In this document: one piece after another, positions 9,198 through 17,900 of the stretch
Numbering within the stretch: position 1 is the stretch's first letter
Layout of the letters: each line of letters opens with the position of its first letter
DNA from: Lignipirellula cremea
GTDB lineage: Bacteria; Planctomycetota; Planctomycetia; Pirellulales; Pirellulaceae
Length of the DNA: 64,000 nucleotides
Direction: 5' to 3'
Assembly (NCBI RefSeq): GCF_007751035.1
Contig: NZ_CP036433.1
Location: forward strand, 7,855,001-7,919,000
The notes under the pieces: generated by a model
Told to the model about the DNA's origin: nothing
What the model saw: the letters and a program-made list of their open reading frames with translations, nothing else
The model's database searches: none
Made by a program: the position numbers and the translations under genes

Positions 9198-9532
9198 CAG
9201 CCCCCAGGCAACGGCGCGGAATCCGCCCCGTACGATCGCAGAATGCGTCGTCTTTTCGGGTTGTCGGTAATGCCAGGGGCTAGGAGTCAGCGTCGGCTTC
9301 CTTGCCAGCTGAGGTTGCGTTCATTTCGGAGCGACGGCCGAACAGGGATAAGGATGTCGCTAAAAAACCGAGGAAAAGCCGTCCCTTCCTGGGTCCGGCA
9401 GGCGACGTTTTTCAACGCGCGCCGCGTGGTCAAAATTCCCCGGTCCAAATAAAAACAGGCGGCGGATTATAGGAACAGGGCCCAGGCAGTGCAACCCGCT
9501 TTTAACCGGGAGAAAAGCCTTGCCGCAATGGT
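9198..9532. other. Non-coding region upstream of the lptD-like gene
   Basis: 335 bp between the glycosyltransferase stop and the lptD-like start, both minus strand. It probably contains the lptD promoter. I see no terminator or repeat. The first part (to 9320) is open in the lptD frame but has no usual start codon. Confidence 0.45.
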
Positions 9533-10717
9533 TTAACGCGAATCCGAATCGCCAGCGGTCGCCCCGCCCAGCAGTCGCTGATAGATCTCGCGCAGGCGAC
9601 GTGTCATGGTTTCATGGCGAAACTGGTCCGTGAACCGCCGTTGACCGTTCCCCCCCAGACGTTGCCGCAACGAGGCGTCGGCGGCCAGCCTGATCAGCGC
9701 TTCCGCCAGCGGAGCCACGCTTTGCGGAGGCAGCAGAAAGCCCGTTTCGCCGTCGAGGACGACTTCCCGGGCGCCATCGATATCGTAGCTGACTGCCGGC
9801 TTGCCAGCGATCAATGCTTGCGGCAAAGCCCGCGCCAGCCCCTCGCGCAGGCTGGCATGCACCAGCACGTCCATCGCCCCCACCAGCCGCGGGATCGCAC
9901 TCGGCGGAACCAGCCCGGTAAATCGGAAATGGTCCGTCAATCCGGCGTCCGCGATTCGCCGCTCGAACTCGTCCCGCAAGATGCCGTCGCCAATGAACAG
10001 GAACCGCACCTGCGGCTGCTCCCGGATCACTTGCTCCGCCGCCTCGATCACATACGTGTGGCCCTTCAGGTGGAACAGTCGGGCGATCTTGCCGATCACC
10101 ACGTGTTCGTCGGTAAAGCCCAGCTCGGCCCGCACCTCCGCCCGGGTGGCGCCAGCGGCCAGCAGCGGTTCGACTTCCATGCCGCTGGATACGGTTGTGA
10201 ACTTTTCCCGCGGGGCGACGCCGGCATCCACCAGCATGTCGGTCATGGCATCGGCCACGCTCACCAGAACATGACACTTCCCGGCCGCATATCGCTCCAG
10301 CTGGCAAAACAGCTGCCGGGCGACCGCCGACTGGTACGGATGAAACGGAGCCCCATGCACCGTATGCACGATCGCCGGAACCCGCAACGCATGGGCCGCC
10401 AGGCGCCCCAGGAATCCGCCTTTAGCGCTATGCGTATGGACGACGTCGGGCTGGAACGCCGTCAGCTCGCGCTGCACCGCCCATCGCGCCTGCCAGTCGC
10501 GCCAGGGATGGATCTCCCGGCGAAGCGAGGGAATTTCGACCACCGACAGGCCGGTCGTATCGTTCTGCCGCAGCAGATCCCCTTCGGGCCCCAGGGCCGG
10601 GCCGGTGATTAGCAGGACGTCATCGCCGTAAAGTCGCAACAGGTCCAGGCAATTGAACAGAGTGTTCTCCTGGGCGCCGCCCACGATCATGCGCGTGATT
10701 ACGTGGGCGATTCGCAT
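9533..10717 (-). CDS. Glycosyltransferase, GT4 family
   Basis: Transfers a sugar from a nucleotide-sugar donor, probably onto a surface polysaccharide, glycolipid or O-antigen-like chain. At 394 residues it has the normal GT-B length. The N-terminal domain begins MRIAHVITRMIVGGAQENT with the glycine-rich acceptor loop and HTHSAKGG. The C-terminal donor domain carries GKIARLFHLKGH, FIGDG, VLVHASLREGL and the E-x7-E type region where EGLARALPQALIAGKPAV occurs. The ATG is 2 bp after the truA stop, so it is translationally coupled to truA. No signal or membrane segment, so it is cytoplasmic. Confidence 0.92.
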   Translation of the reverse strand: MRIAHVITRMIVGGAQENTLFNCLDLLRLYGDDVLLITGPALGPEGDLLRQNDTTGLSVVEIPSLRREIHPWRDWQARWAVQRELTAFQPDVVHTHSAKGGFLGRLAAHALRVPAIVHTVHGAPFHPYQSAVARQLFCQLERYAAGKCHVLVSVADAMTDMLVDAGVAPREKFTTVSSGMEVEPLLAAGATRAEVRAELGFTDEHVVIGKIARLFHLKGHTYVIEAAEQVIREQPQVRFLFIGDGILRDEFERRIADAGLTDHFRFTGLVPPSAIPRLVGAMDVLVHASLREGLARALPQALIAGKPAVSYDIDGAREVVLDGETGFLLPPQSVAPLAEALIRLAADASLRQRLGGNGQRRFTDQFRHETMTRRLREIYQRLLGGATAGDSDSR

Positions 10718-10719
10718 GG

Positions 10720-11466
10720 CTAGTAGTCGACTTTCACCAGGAACAAGCCCTGGGGCGGGGCAGTGGCGGCGCCGGCCCGTCGATCCATCGCGGCGAGCAC
10801 TTCGCCTGGCCAGGATTCGGGCTGGGCTCCGCGGCCCACTTCCAGCAATACGCCGGCGATGTTGCGCACCATATTATAAAGGAAGCCGTTCGCCTCGACC
10901 TCCAGCACGACCCGATCCAGCAGGCAGGTCGGCTGCCGCTCAATGGTCAGTTCGTAAATGGTCCGCACGCGGGTTCTAACTTCCGCTTTGACCGAAGCGT
11001 AACTGGTGAAGTCGTGCTTGCCCACCAGCGCCTGGGCGGCCCGGTGCATCGCCTCGGCGTCAAGCCGGTGCGGAATGAACCAGGCGGAACGCTCCCCGAA
11101 TGGGTCAGCGATGCGTCCGTCCTGATAGAAATAACGGTAACGCTTCCGGCGAGCATCACGAATAGCGTGAAAGCCGGGCGGCGCCTCGACCGCATCCAGG
11201 ACCGTAATATCAAACGGCGTTTCCGCATTGAGGGCCCGCACAAATACCTCGGGCGACAGCTCCGATTCCGTCTCAAAACTGACGACCTGCCCCAGCGCAT
11301 GCACGCCGGCGTCGGTCCGTCCGCTGGCGATCACGCGCATCGACTCGCCGGTGATTTTCAGCAGGGCCCGTTCCATCATCTCCTGTATGGTGCGACCGTT
11401 CGGCTGCACCTGCCAGCCCGCGTATGCAGTTCCGTCATAAGCGATAGTGAGCTTCAGAAATCGCAT
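10720..11466 (-). CDS. truA: tRNA pseudouridine(38-40) synthase
   Basis: Isomerises uridine to pseudouridine at positions 38-40 in the anticodon arm of many tRNAs, as a cytoplasmic homodimer. The 248-residue length is typical. The catalytic Asp52 sits in the hallmark motif GRTDAGVHA (residues 49-57). Other family blocks are AYDGTAYAGWQ near the start, RRKRYRYFY in the middle and NGFLYNMVRNIAGVLLEVG near the end. It is the first gene of a minus-strand pair with the GT4 gene (2-bp gap). Confidence 0.97.
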   Translation of the reverse strand: MRFLKLTIAYDGTAYAGWQVQPNGRTIQEMMERALLKITGESMRVIASGRTDAGVHALGQVVSFETESELSPEVFVRALNAETPFDITVLDAVEAPPGFHAIRDARRKRYRYFYQDGRIADPFGERSAWFIPHRLDAEAMHRAAQALVGKHDFTSYASVKAEVRTRVRTIYELTIERQPTCLLDRVVLEVEANGFLYNMVRNIAGVLLEVGRGAQPESWPGEVLAAMDRRAGAATAPPQGLFLVKVDY

Positions 11467-11805
11467 AAATCACGGAGACCAGGTCGCGGAGACTAGATCA
11501 CGAAAAAAAGAGTCGCCGGACGTGCGTCGCTTCGCACCGCAAAGAGACGCGTGCTTTCGCGGGGGACGTCGACTACATGACTGCCGGATTCTGCTTCCTC
11601 GTTTCAACGAAGAACAAGCGCCGGAAAGTCGACTTTCACTCCGTGAAAGATCGCGTTCTTTTGCGGAGCAAAAGACGACTGACCGTCGACTTCCGTCAGT
11701 TAAAGGTTTCTCGTTCCGAGCAAAAGACGACCGACCGTCGACGCTCACCGACCGGCCCGCGCGGCCGTGTCGGCATGGAGAGTAAGGCGAAATTCGACCA
11801 ACCGC
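11467..11805. other. Non-coding region carrying intergenic repeat copy A
   Basis: 339 bp between the asd stop and the truA start. More than a third of it is the hairpin repeat described separately at 11620-11736. The rest shows no gene. Confidence 0.55.
11620..11736 (+). repeat. Intergenic hairpin repeat, copy A
   Basis: Full-length copy of a family found five times in this window. Hairpin 1 is CTTTCACTCCGTGAAAG (7-bp stem, 3-nt loop), hairpin 2 CTTTTGCGGAGCAAAAG (7-bp stem, GGA loop), then ACGACTGACC, a TTCCGTCAGTTAAA block, and CCGAGCAAAAGACGAC. No coding capacity. Confidence 0.85.
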
Positions 11806-12819
11806 TTAGACGGCGGCCTGGCTGGCGACCAGCAGCTCGGCGATCTGGACGGCGTTGGTCGCGGCCCCTTTGCGGAGGTTGTCGCTGACACACCAGAAGG
11901 TGATGCCGTTGTCGCTCGACAGATCCTCGCGGATGCGGCCGATGAATACATCGTCTTTCTGGTTGCAGTTTTTCGGCATCGGGTACTGGCCGGAAGCCAG
12001 ATCGTCGATCACTGTAATGCCGGGCGCCGCTTCAAACAGTTTGCGAGCTTCGGCGGCGGTAAGCTTTGTTTCCGTTTCCACCAGGATGCTCTCGCTGTGG
12101 CAGTTGCTGACCGGCACGCGGATGCAGGTGGGGCAAACGCGGATCGTATCGTCGCCGAAGATCTTATGCGTCTCCCAGACCATCTTCATTTCTTCCGATG
12201 TGTACTGCTCGTGCTTCGGTCCGCCAATCTGCGGGATCAGATTGAAGGCCAACGGGTGGGCGAACGTTTCGTACTTGTACGCATCGCCCGACAAGGCGGC
12301 CTGGGCGCCCTGCTTGAGATCGCGTTCGCCGGCCAGGCCAGCGCCGGAAGCCGCCTGGTAGGTGCTGACGACAACCCGTTTAATACGGGCGGCCGCGTGC
12401 AGCGGAGCCATCGCCACGACCATTTGCGTGGTCGAACAGTTGGGGCTGGCGATGATGCCTTTGTGCTGGTGGATCGCTTCCGGATTGACTTCGGGCACGA
12501 CCAGGGGGACGTCTTTCTGCATGCGGTGGAAGCCGCTTTCATCGACCACCACAGCGCCGCGTGCTACGGCCCAGGGGCAGAATTCGGCCGCGACTTCGTC
12601 GGGCGTGCTGGCAATCACCAGATCCACGTCGTCAAATGCTTCGGGGCACAGTTCTTCCACCGTGTACGTTTTTCCGGCGAAGTCAAGCGTCGTCCCTGCC
12701 GAACGCTTCGACGCGAGGAACTTGATCTTTTTGAAGGGGAATTTTCGTTCTTCCAGCAGCTGCCGAACGATCGTTCCCACCGCGCCTGTGGCGCCCACTA
12801 AAGCCAAGCTCTCGTACAC
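11806..12819 (-). CDS. asd: Aspartate-semialdehyde dehydrogenase
   Basis: NADPH-dependent reduction of aspartyl phosphate to aspartate semialdehyde, on the path to lysine, diaminopimelate, threonine and methionine. The NADP loop VGATGAVG is at residues 8-15, the catalytic Cys128 lies in SPNCST, and GPKHEQYTSEEMKMVWE-type substrate-binding segments follow. The 337-residue length is normal. I start at GTG 12819 because GGAGGA (12828-12833) lies 8 nt upstream; a longer reading from 12879 adds 20 residues ahead of the NADP loop with no support. It is monocistronic or nearly so, followed by the repeat-bearing gap. Confidence 0.95.
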   Translation of the reverse strand: MYESLALVGATGAVGTIVRQLLEERKFPFKKIKFLASKRSAGTTLDFAGKTYTVEELCPEAFDDVDLVIASTPDEVAAEFCPWAVARGAVVVDESGFHRMQKDVPLVVPEVNPEAIHQHKGIIASPNCSTTQMVVAMAPLHAAARIKRVVVSTYQAASGAGLAGERDLKQGAQAALSGDAYKYETFAHPLAFNLIPQIGGPKHEQYTSEEMKMVWETHKIFGDDTIRVCPTCIRVPVSNCHSESILVETETKLTAAEARKLFEAAPGITVIDDLASGQYPMPKNCNQKDDVFIGRIREDLSSDNGITFWCVSDNLRKGAATNAVQIAELLVASQAAV

Positions 12820-13021
12820 CGAAATGGTCCTCCACAAGGTCGAAGAAGCGTTCCGCCCCTTCCAGAAGTTCGCCGCCAAAACCAGAAGGAATTCCTGGCC
12901 CCATCGACACGATTTAACCTACTAATCTAGTCCGCGCCCGGCTGATCGACAATGCGTAATGAGAAAAGCGATACGAAAACCGACGCCGACGCCAAACGAC
13001 GAATGCGAGCGACGCAAAGCA

Positions 13022-13052
13022 AACGGCCGGCAGAAAATGTCTGCCGGCCGTT
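13022..13052 (-). terminator. Perfect 13-bp hairpin after the VWA gene
   Basis: AACGGCCGGCAGA and its exact complement flank a 5-nt loop. It lies 42 bp past the VWA stop on the minus strand and is followed there by TTTGC, a weak T-tract. It is likely a terminator between VWA and asd. Confidence 0.65.
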
Positions 13053-13093
13053 CGTGACTGTTTGCAAATCCTGGCCCTCAGGAGCCGTGAGGA

Positions 13094-15112
13094 TTACAGC
13101 TTGGGCAGCTTCTTCTTCGGTCCTTCACGCTCCAAACGACGGGCTTCGTCGTTTTTGGCGGCGGCGTTGTTGTTGCCGCCTCCACCCATGCCGGGTTTCA
13201 TCGGGGCAGGGGGGGCCGTGTAGGATTCCACCAGCTTCCAGCCGATCGGTTTTTCCAGTTCCTGCGAGGCGATCAGGGCCCAGGGGGTGCCCGGGTGATC
13301 TTCGACCACGCGGGTCAGATACTCGAGGGCCCTTTGCTGCATTTTCTCAGTACGGCTGTCGAGGACCATTTCGTTGTCGCCTTCGAGCTTCCAGGTATTG
13401 CTCTTGGGATTCTCGAACTTTTTGCCCGACTTCAGCTGGGCCAGCATGGCGTTGTAGGACTGGGTGCGAACGTAAACGGCCAGCACCTGCCCCATCGCCA
13501 GGTCGTAACCGGCCTGCCAGCGGGGAGCGATTTCTTTCTCGCGATCGCCTTCGCCTTCGGCCAGGATGCTGTACAACTGGACCGCTTTGGGCATCAGTTT
13601 GGCGGCGTCTTTCTGGGATTCCGTCAGAGAGTTGACAAAGGCAGCTTCGTCGCGGCGTTCAAAGGTCAGCTGCGGGTTTTCCAGCTCTCCCACCCAGGTG
13701 GAGTTGGCAGCCATGACCAGCGAGGCGCGGGCCTTGTTGGCCATCAGCCGTTTCTTGTACTCGTTTGCCGAGACATAGTCGGGCTTGTAACGCCGCATCA
13801 CTTCCGGGTCAAAAAAGTGACTCAGGTGCGAAGAGAAGTTGCCGATCTCGCCGCGGCGGACTTCGCGGTTGACGTTGCGGTTGGGATGCACGGTGAAAAA
13901 GATGCCGCTCGTTTCATAACACAAGCGGGTCAGGGCGAACGGTCCAAAACCGGAGTCGATCGGCGACCGCATTTCGGACTGGGCCGAGAAACCAATCTTC
14001 ACCCGTTCAGGGGCCAACGATTCCGGACCCTGGCTGACAACGCCCCAGTCCTGGTCGTAACCCAGCGACGGGTCGATCTTTACCTGGGTCTCTTCCTGAC
14101 CGAACGGAGCCGGCACGCCGACCACGTAAACGGGCATCTGGTACTTGCGGCAGAGCGCCACGGTTTGATCCAGGCCTTCGGTATCGTCGCCCCGTTCGTC
14201 GGTGATGCAAATGATCATAACGTTCCGTTCCGGCTCGCCGGTGAGCGGGTTCGGGGAACGCAGGTGCTTGTATTTGGTGGCGGCCATGTGGACCGCGGTG
14301 AAAACGCGTTCGGTGCCGGCTTCCAGCGGCAGGCCAGCGACCGCTTCTTTGATTTCCGCGAGGTTATCCACGCCGTCCTCATTTTCCAGTGCGACGGTGA
14401 TCTTTTCGCCAAAACCGATAACCTGGGTCAACAGGGGCTTGTCGGCATGCTTGGTAAAGGCCGAGTTTTCCGAAGCCTCAAGCACGCCCAGTTCTTCGTA
14501 AATCCGGTCAAAACGGGAAGAAATGTCCTGCCGCTGCTGCGCCAGGCTGAGCGACTGGTCAAACAACCAGACCACCAGCGTTTTCCGCTCTTCCAGCGAC
14601 AGCAGAATCTCGTGGGTGATGCGATCCACGGCGCCGACCGCCCCGGTGGCGCCTTCGCCCGAGGCGCCCGTCACCGCGAGGTTCTCGTTGAAATGCAGGC
14701 CTGTGGCGATCGCGACGGTTTCGTTGATTTCAATCTTGGCGTGGTCTTGAATTTCGAGATCCAGCGGGCTCGGCACATCGGAAATGTCCGACAGCACGGC
14801 AGCCATCGACATCGCTTCGGTGATGCCCTGCTCGCTGTTGGCGCCGATTTCTTCCTGGGGACGCTCGTTCGAGAACACGTTCTCGATCGGGTCCACGGAT
14901 TCATCAATCAGCTCTTCCGGCTCCGGCGGCGTCACAATGGCGATCTGCTCCGGGTCCAGATGCTGGGCCAACGGCGTCAGCGCCAGCGCGAACATCAGGC
15001 ACAGATGGAACACCATGCTCACGAGCCAGTAGGGAGCGTCGCCATCGAAGGGAGTTTCCTCTTCGCCGGTGCGTTGCTGCCACCAGGTTCGAAGCATTTT
15101 CAGAGGATTCAC
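13094..15112 (-). CDS. Membrane-anchored VWA domain protein
   Basis: A 672-residue protein with one transmembrane segment near the N-terminus (about residues 28-50, after WLVSMVFHLCL), an acidic Glu/Pro linker, and a von Willebrand factor A domain beginning LVVWLFDQSLSLAQQ. The MIDAS DxSxS (DQSLS) is intact, followed by GTERVFTAV and ITDERGDD, so metal-dependent adhesion is possible. A C-terminal region of about 200 residues ends in a Gly/Asn-rich linker and a basic tail (GPKKKLPKL). Proteins of this type are common in planctomycetes with unknown partners. A hairpin terminator follows. No neighbour is co-directional and close, so function is not clear. Confidence 0.85.
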   Translation of the reverse strand: MNPLKMLRTWWQQRTGEEETPFDGDAPYWLVSMVFHLCLMFALALTPLAQHLDPEQIAIVTPPEPEELIDESVDPIENVFSNERPQEEIGANSEQGITEAMSMAAVLSDISDVPSPLDLEIQDHAKIEINETVAIATGLHFNENLAVTGASGEGATGAVGAVDRITHEILLSLEERKTLVVWLFDQSLSLAQQRQDISSRFDRIYEELGVLEASENSAFTKHADKPLLTQVIGFGEKITVALENEDGVDNLAEIKEAVAGLPLEAGTERVFTAVHMAATKYKHLRSPNPLTGEPERNVMIICITDERGDDTEGLDQTVALCRKYQMPVYVVGVPAPFGQEETQVKIDPSLGYDQDWGVVSQGPESLAPERVKIGFSAQSEMRSPIDSGFGPFALTRLCYETSGIFFTVHPNRNVNREVRRGEIGNFSSHLSHFFDPEVMRRYKPDYVSANEYKKRLMANKARASLVMAANSTWVGELENPQLTFERRDEAAFVNSLTESQKDAAKLMPKAVQLYSILAEGEGDREKEIAPRWQAGYDLAMGQVLAVYVRTQSYNAMLAQLKSGKKFENPKSNTWKLEGDNEMVLDSRTEKMQQRALEYLTRVVEDHPGTPWALIASQELEKPIGWKLVESYTAPPAPMKPGMGGGGNNNAAAKNDEARRLEREGPKKKLPKL

Positions 15113-15394
15113 GAAGAGTCTCCTGCGAGGGACAATCGAAAAGCTGTAATCTTAACGGCAATACTTGCCAGCGCTGCCGAGCGAACGCTCTGCCAAACGC
15201 CATTGGCGCCCCGGAACGGACCGCCTTTATACCTTACAAAATCTATCGTTATCTAGCGTTTACCCGTTTCCCCCGCCTGATCGACAGCGAAAACAAGCCA
15301 CATGGTTGTTCTGGAACGGGGTGGAAAAGACGCACAGATGGTCGTCTGGGAGCCACCCCCATGCCAATGTATCAAAAAGTTCGATCGATTGTTA

Positions 15395-15414
15395 CAAGAA
15401 TTTTCGAATTCTTG
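15395..15414. other. Perfect hairpin with TTCG loop
   Basis: CAAGAATT-TTCG-AATTCTTG forms an 8-bp perfect stem. No T-tract follows, so it is not a standard terminator; it may be a protein-binding palindrome or an RNA hairpin. Confidence 0.4.
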
Positions 15415-15673
15415 CCCCGCCCTGGAAGGGGAATCGTCCAGGAAGGATTTCGATCTTTAAACTAGCGGGCCAGAGGCGGAAAAGTACTCTCGCGATTTTT
15501 GAACCCTGCCGAAAACGTCGGTTATTCGTCCCTTTCGCCTGCCGAGCCTTCTTCACCGCGGTCGCTTGCCAGGCGACCTTCGCGCCCCGCCGAGCATTTC
15601 ACTCCCGCCTCCAACCCACAAGAGGGGGCGTTTTCCTGGCTGACCGCAGGGAGGGGAAAACAGTTCCGCCAGC

Positions 15674-15779
15674 CACTGACCAGAAACCCTGACCAGGAAC
15701 CCTGACCAGGAACCGAACCTTCCCCCTCTCTTGCTGGCAAACCCTCCTCGCTGGCAAACCCTCCTCGCTGGCAAACCCT
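15674..15779. repeat. Two adjacent short tandem repeat blocks
   Basis: Block 1 (15674-15714) has about three copies of a 13-14-bp unit CCTGACCAGGAAC. Block 2 (15731-15779) has 2.9 copies of a 17-bp unit TCGCTGGCAAACCCTCC. They are non-coding and the units are unlike each other. Confidence 0.8.
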
Positions 15780-16058
15780 AGTGCATCAGGAGAGATGTCG
15801 GTTTTCATTGACCTGGAACCCCATTCGTTTTACGATAACGGGGTGGTGTCGAGGGGCTTCTTCCTGGCAGGCAGCAGGGCGGCGACTTGCGGACCGCTTT
15901 GAAATTGCGCCGGAGATCCTTCGCCTTGCGGAAATCTGCCGCCCTCGAACGACCACAATCAGGGAAATCTGGGCCACGACAGCTTTTCAAATCACGATCC
16001 ATACACGCAAGCGGGGCTTTCGAACGGCTGCTTGCGACTTACTCAATTGAGGTGGGAA

Positions 16059-17015
16059 ATGCGGAATCCATATCGCGTCGGCGCCAGACTGTCGACCTGG
16101 GTAGTCATGCTGCTCGTCGCTCTGGCGCTCGGCGCACCGGTCACGGCCCAGGCACAAGAAGAAAAAGAGAAGAAGATCCCTGCCCCAGAAACGCTCGTCC
16201 TGCCCACCAAGGACGGCGTGCTGCTCGCCTGCACCTGGTACGGTAGCATCGAAGGGAAAAAGGCAGTGCCGATCATCCTCATGCATGGGGAAGGCGGAAA
16301 CCGGAAGCAGTTCGACGCCCTGGCCAGCAAGCTCCAGGGACTGGGTTTCGCCGTCATCTCCTTCGACATGCGCGGCCATGGCGACAGCAACCGGATGCAG
16401 AATAACCGGGAACTCCCCGCGCCGGAGCGCATGAATCGCCTGCAGTGGGAAGCGGTGGTGGGATTCGACCTGCAGACGGTCAAGCAGTTCCTGCTGGACA
16501 AGAACGATAACGAAGAGCTGAATATCGATGCGCTCGGCATGGTGGCGGCCGATATGAGCGCGATCCTGGCCGTGAACTGGGTGCTGCTGGATTACAGCTG
16601 GACAGACCTGCCGGGACGGCGCCAGGGAAAAGACATCAAAGCCCTGGTGCTGCTCTCCCCGCAACGCAGTTTCAAAGGAATGTCGCTCGTTCCGCGAACC
16701 TTGCTAAGCGGACCGATGGCGGTGCAATCGGTGCTGATCACGAACGGCTCGCAAGAACCCGGGCCCCATGCTGACGCCCTGAAAATCTATGAAACCTTGC
16801 GACAAACCCACCCAGAGGCCCCCGCGGCTCAAAAGCGAGCCAACGAGATGCTCTTCATGGTGGAGAAGACAACGAAGCTCCAGAGCGTCGCCCTGCTCGA
16901 CCCGAAACTCAGCCTGGGCGTCGACAATATGATCGCCGCTTTCCTGAAATGGCGGCTGGTCGATCGCCAGGAGAATTTCCTCTGGGCGTCACGCAAGCCG
17001 GCCGCTGGCAATTAG
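16059..17015 (+). CDS. Alpha/beta hydrolase-fold protein, probably catalytically dead
   Basis: A 318-residue secreted protein (signal peptide to about residue 32) with the alpha/beta-hydrolase start: oxyanion HG in ILMHGEGGNRKQF (74-84) and SFDMRGHGDS (101-110). The nucleophile elbow that should read G-x-S-x-G is GMVAA (160-164), so Ser is Val162 and the last Gly is Ala. The region of the acidic residue (VLITNGSQEPGPHAD) also lacks the usual G-x-x-D. Start: ATG 16059 has GAGGTGG close upstream; a TTG at 16032 is possible. The stop overlaps the convergent LysM gene by 4 bp. Likely a binding or structural protein, not a hydrolase. Confidence 0.8.
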   Translation: MRNPYRVGARLSTWVVMLLVALALGAPVTAQAQEEKEKKIPAPETLVLPTKDGVLLACTWYGSIEGKKAVPIILMHGEGGNRKQFDALASKLQGLGFAVISFDMRGHGDSNRMQNNRELPAPERMNRLQWEAVVGFDLQTVKQFLLDKNDNEELNIDALGMVAADMSAILAVNWVLLDYSWTDLPGRRQGKDIKALVLLSPQRSFKGMSLVPRTLLSGPMAVQSVLITNGSQEPGPHADALKIYETLRQTHPEAPAAQKRANEMLFMVEKTTKLQSVALLDPKLSLGVDNMIAAFLKWRLVDRQENFLWASRKPAAGN

Positions 17016-17677
17016 TTGGCCGTATCGGAACGCAGCGGAATGACAATCCTGATCCCCAGACGCAGCACCTGGGGATCGTCGATCTTGTCCCGATTGGCGG
17101 CCAGGATCTCGCCGGCCAGGGCCGGATTGCCCAGGTATTCAAACGCCAGCCCCTCCAGCGTATCGCCATCGACAATGCGGTGCTCGAGCGTTGTTGGCGC
17201 CTCTTCCGCCGGGGCTTCCTCTCCCAGGCCCGACCAGCGATCGCGGGAACCTTCGCGTTCGCCCACGGCAGGGCGATAATCGCGGGCATCCAGCAGCGAC
17301 GCCTCGGCGGAATCCGAAGGCGATAATAGCGATTCGTACGCATTCCCCATCGCCGGCGGAGCGGCCGAACGCTGCTGGCTGGGCGGCAACGGGGCCGCCA
17401 GGGCGGCGTCGGTGTTCGCTTTTTCCGGATCGGCCAGGGCGGCCGTCTCTGAGCGCTGCTCCAATCCCACCGCAGGCGATTCGTACGATTCCAGCGGAGC
17501 CTGCAGCGGAGTGAAATTCTCCACCTTGTTGCCGCCGACCAGTCGTCCTACGCCAATCCCCAGCGCGGGCGCCACCGCGGTGTCGTTGCTATCGCGAGAA
17601 CGTAAAAAGGGCAAAGCGCCCACACAGGCGACGGCGACCGCCAATGCGGCATACGCCAGTCGATGTACGATCGGCAT
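17012..17677 (-). CDS. LysM domain protein, membrane-anchored
   Basis: A 221-residue protein starting at ATG 17677, which has GGAGGA 5 nt upstream. An N-terminal hydrophobic segment (residues 5-24, AYAALAVAVACVGALPF) anchors or exports it. A long Ala/Glu/Ser-rich linker follows, then one LysM domain at the C-terminus (HRIVDGDTLEGLAFEYLGNP ... ILAANRDKIDDPQVLRLG). LysM binds N-acetylglucosamine polymers such as peptidoglycan or chitin. Its stop overlaps the alpha/beta hydrolase gene on the opposite strand by 4 bp. An extended reading to 17890 has no support. Confidence 0.88.
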   Translation of the reverse strand: MPIVHRLAYAALAVAVACVGALPFLRSRDSNDTAVAPALGIGVGRLVGGNKVENFTPLQAPLESYESPAVGLEQRSETAALADPEKANTDAALAAPLPPSQQRSAAPPAMGNAYESLLSPSDSAEASLLDARDYRPAVGEREGSRDRWSGLGEEAPAEEAPTTLEHRIVDGDTLEGLAFEYLGNPALAGEILAANRDKIDDPQVLRLGIRIVIPLRSDTAN

Positions 17678-17900
17678 CGAATCCTCCCCAAAGCCCCGCC
17701 AGTGCACATAGCAGGGCGACAAATGGTCGGCACGAACGTATCCCGCCAGCGCGCAGCAAGGGCAGGGCGGCAACTGCGGGATTTGTCCGTAGTCATCTTC
17801 GACGAAGAGTGGGCGGGTCCTTGAGCATTTTTTCAATTTGCCAGAAAAAGACGGCAAAAAGACCGCAAAAAATGGGCGAAAACACCGCAAAAAACTCTGC

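Larger units (their letters stand above)
15113..16058. other. Long non-coding region with short repeats
   Basis: 946 bp between divergent genes. It has no ORF with family features; the apparent reading frames are low-quality and lack ribosome binding sites. It holds an 8-bp hairpin at 15395-15414 and two tandem repeat blocks at 15674-15779. It must contain the promoters of the VWA gene and the hydrolase-like gene. Confidence 0.6.

Noticed and set aside
15165-15692. Possible 175-residue gene in the long gap
   Set aside because: No ribosome site, no recognisable domain, and it runs through non-coding repeats; likely chance.
15674-15779. Tandem repeats as a CRISPR array
   Set aside because: Units are 13-17 bp without spacers and no cas genes are nearby.
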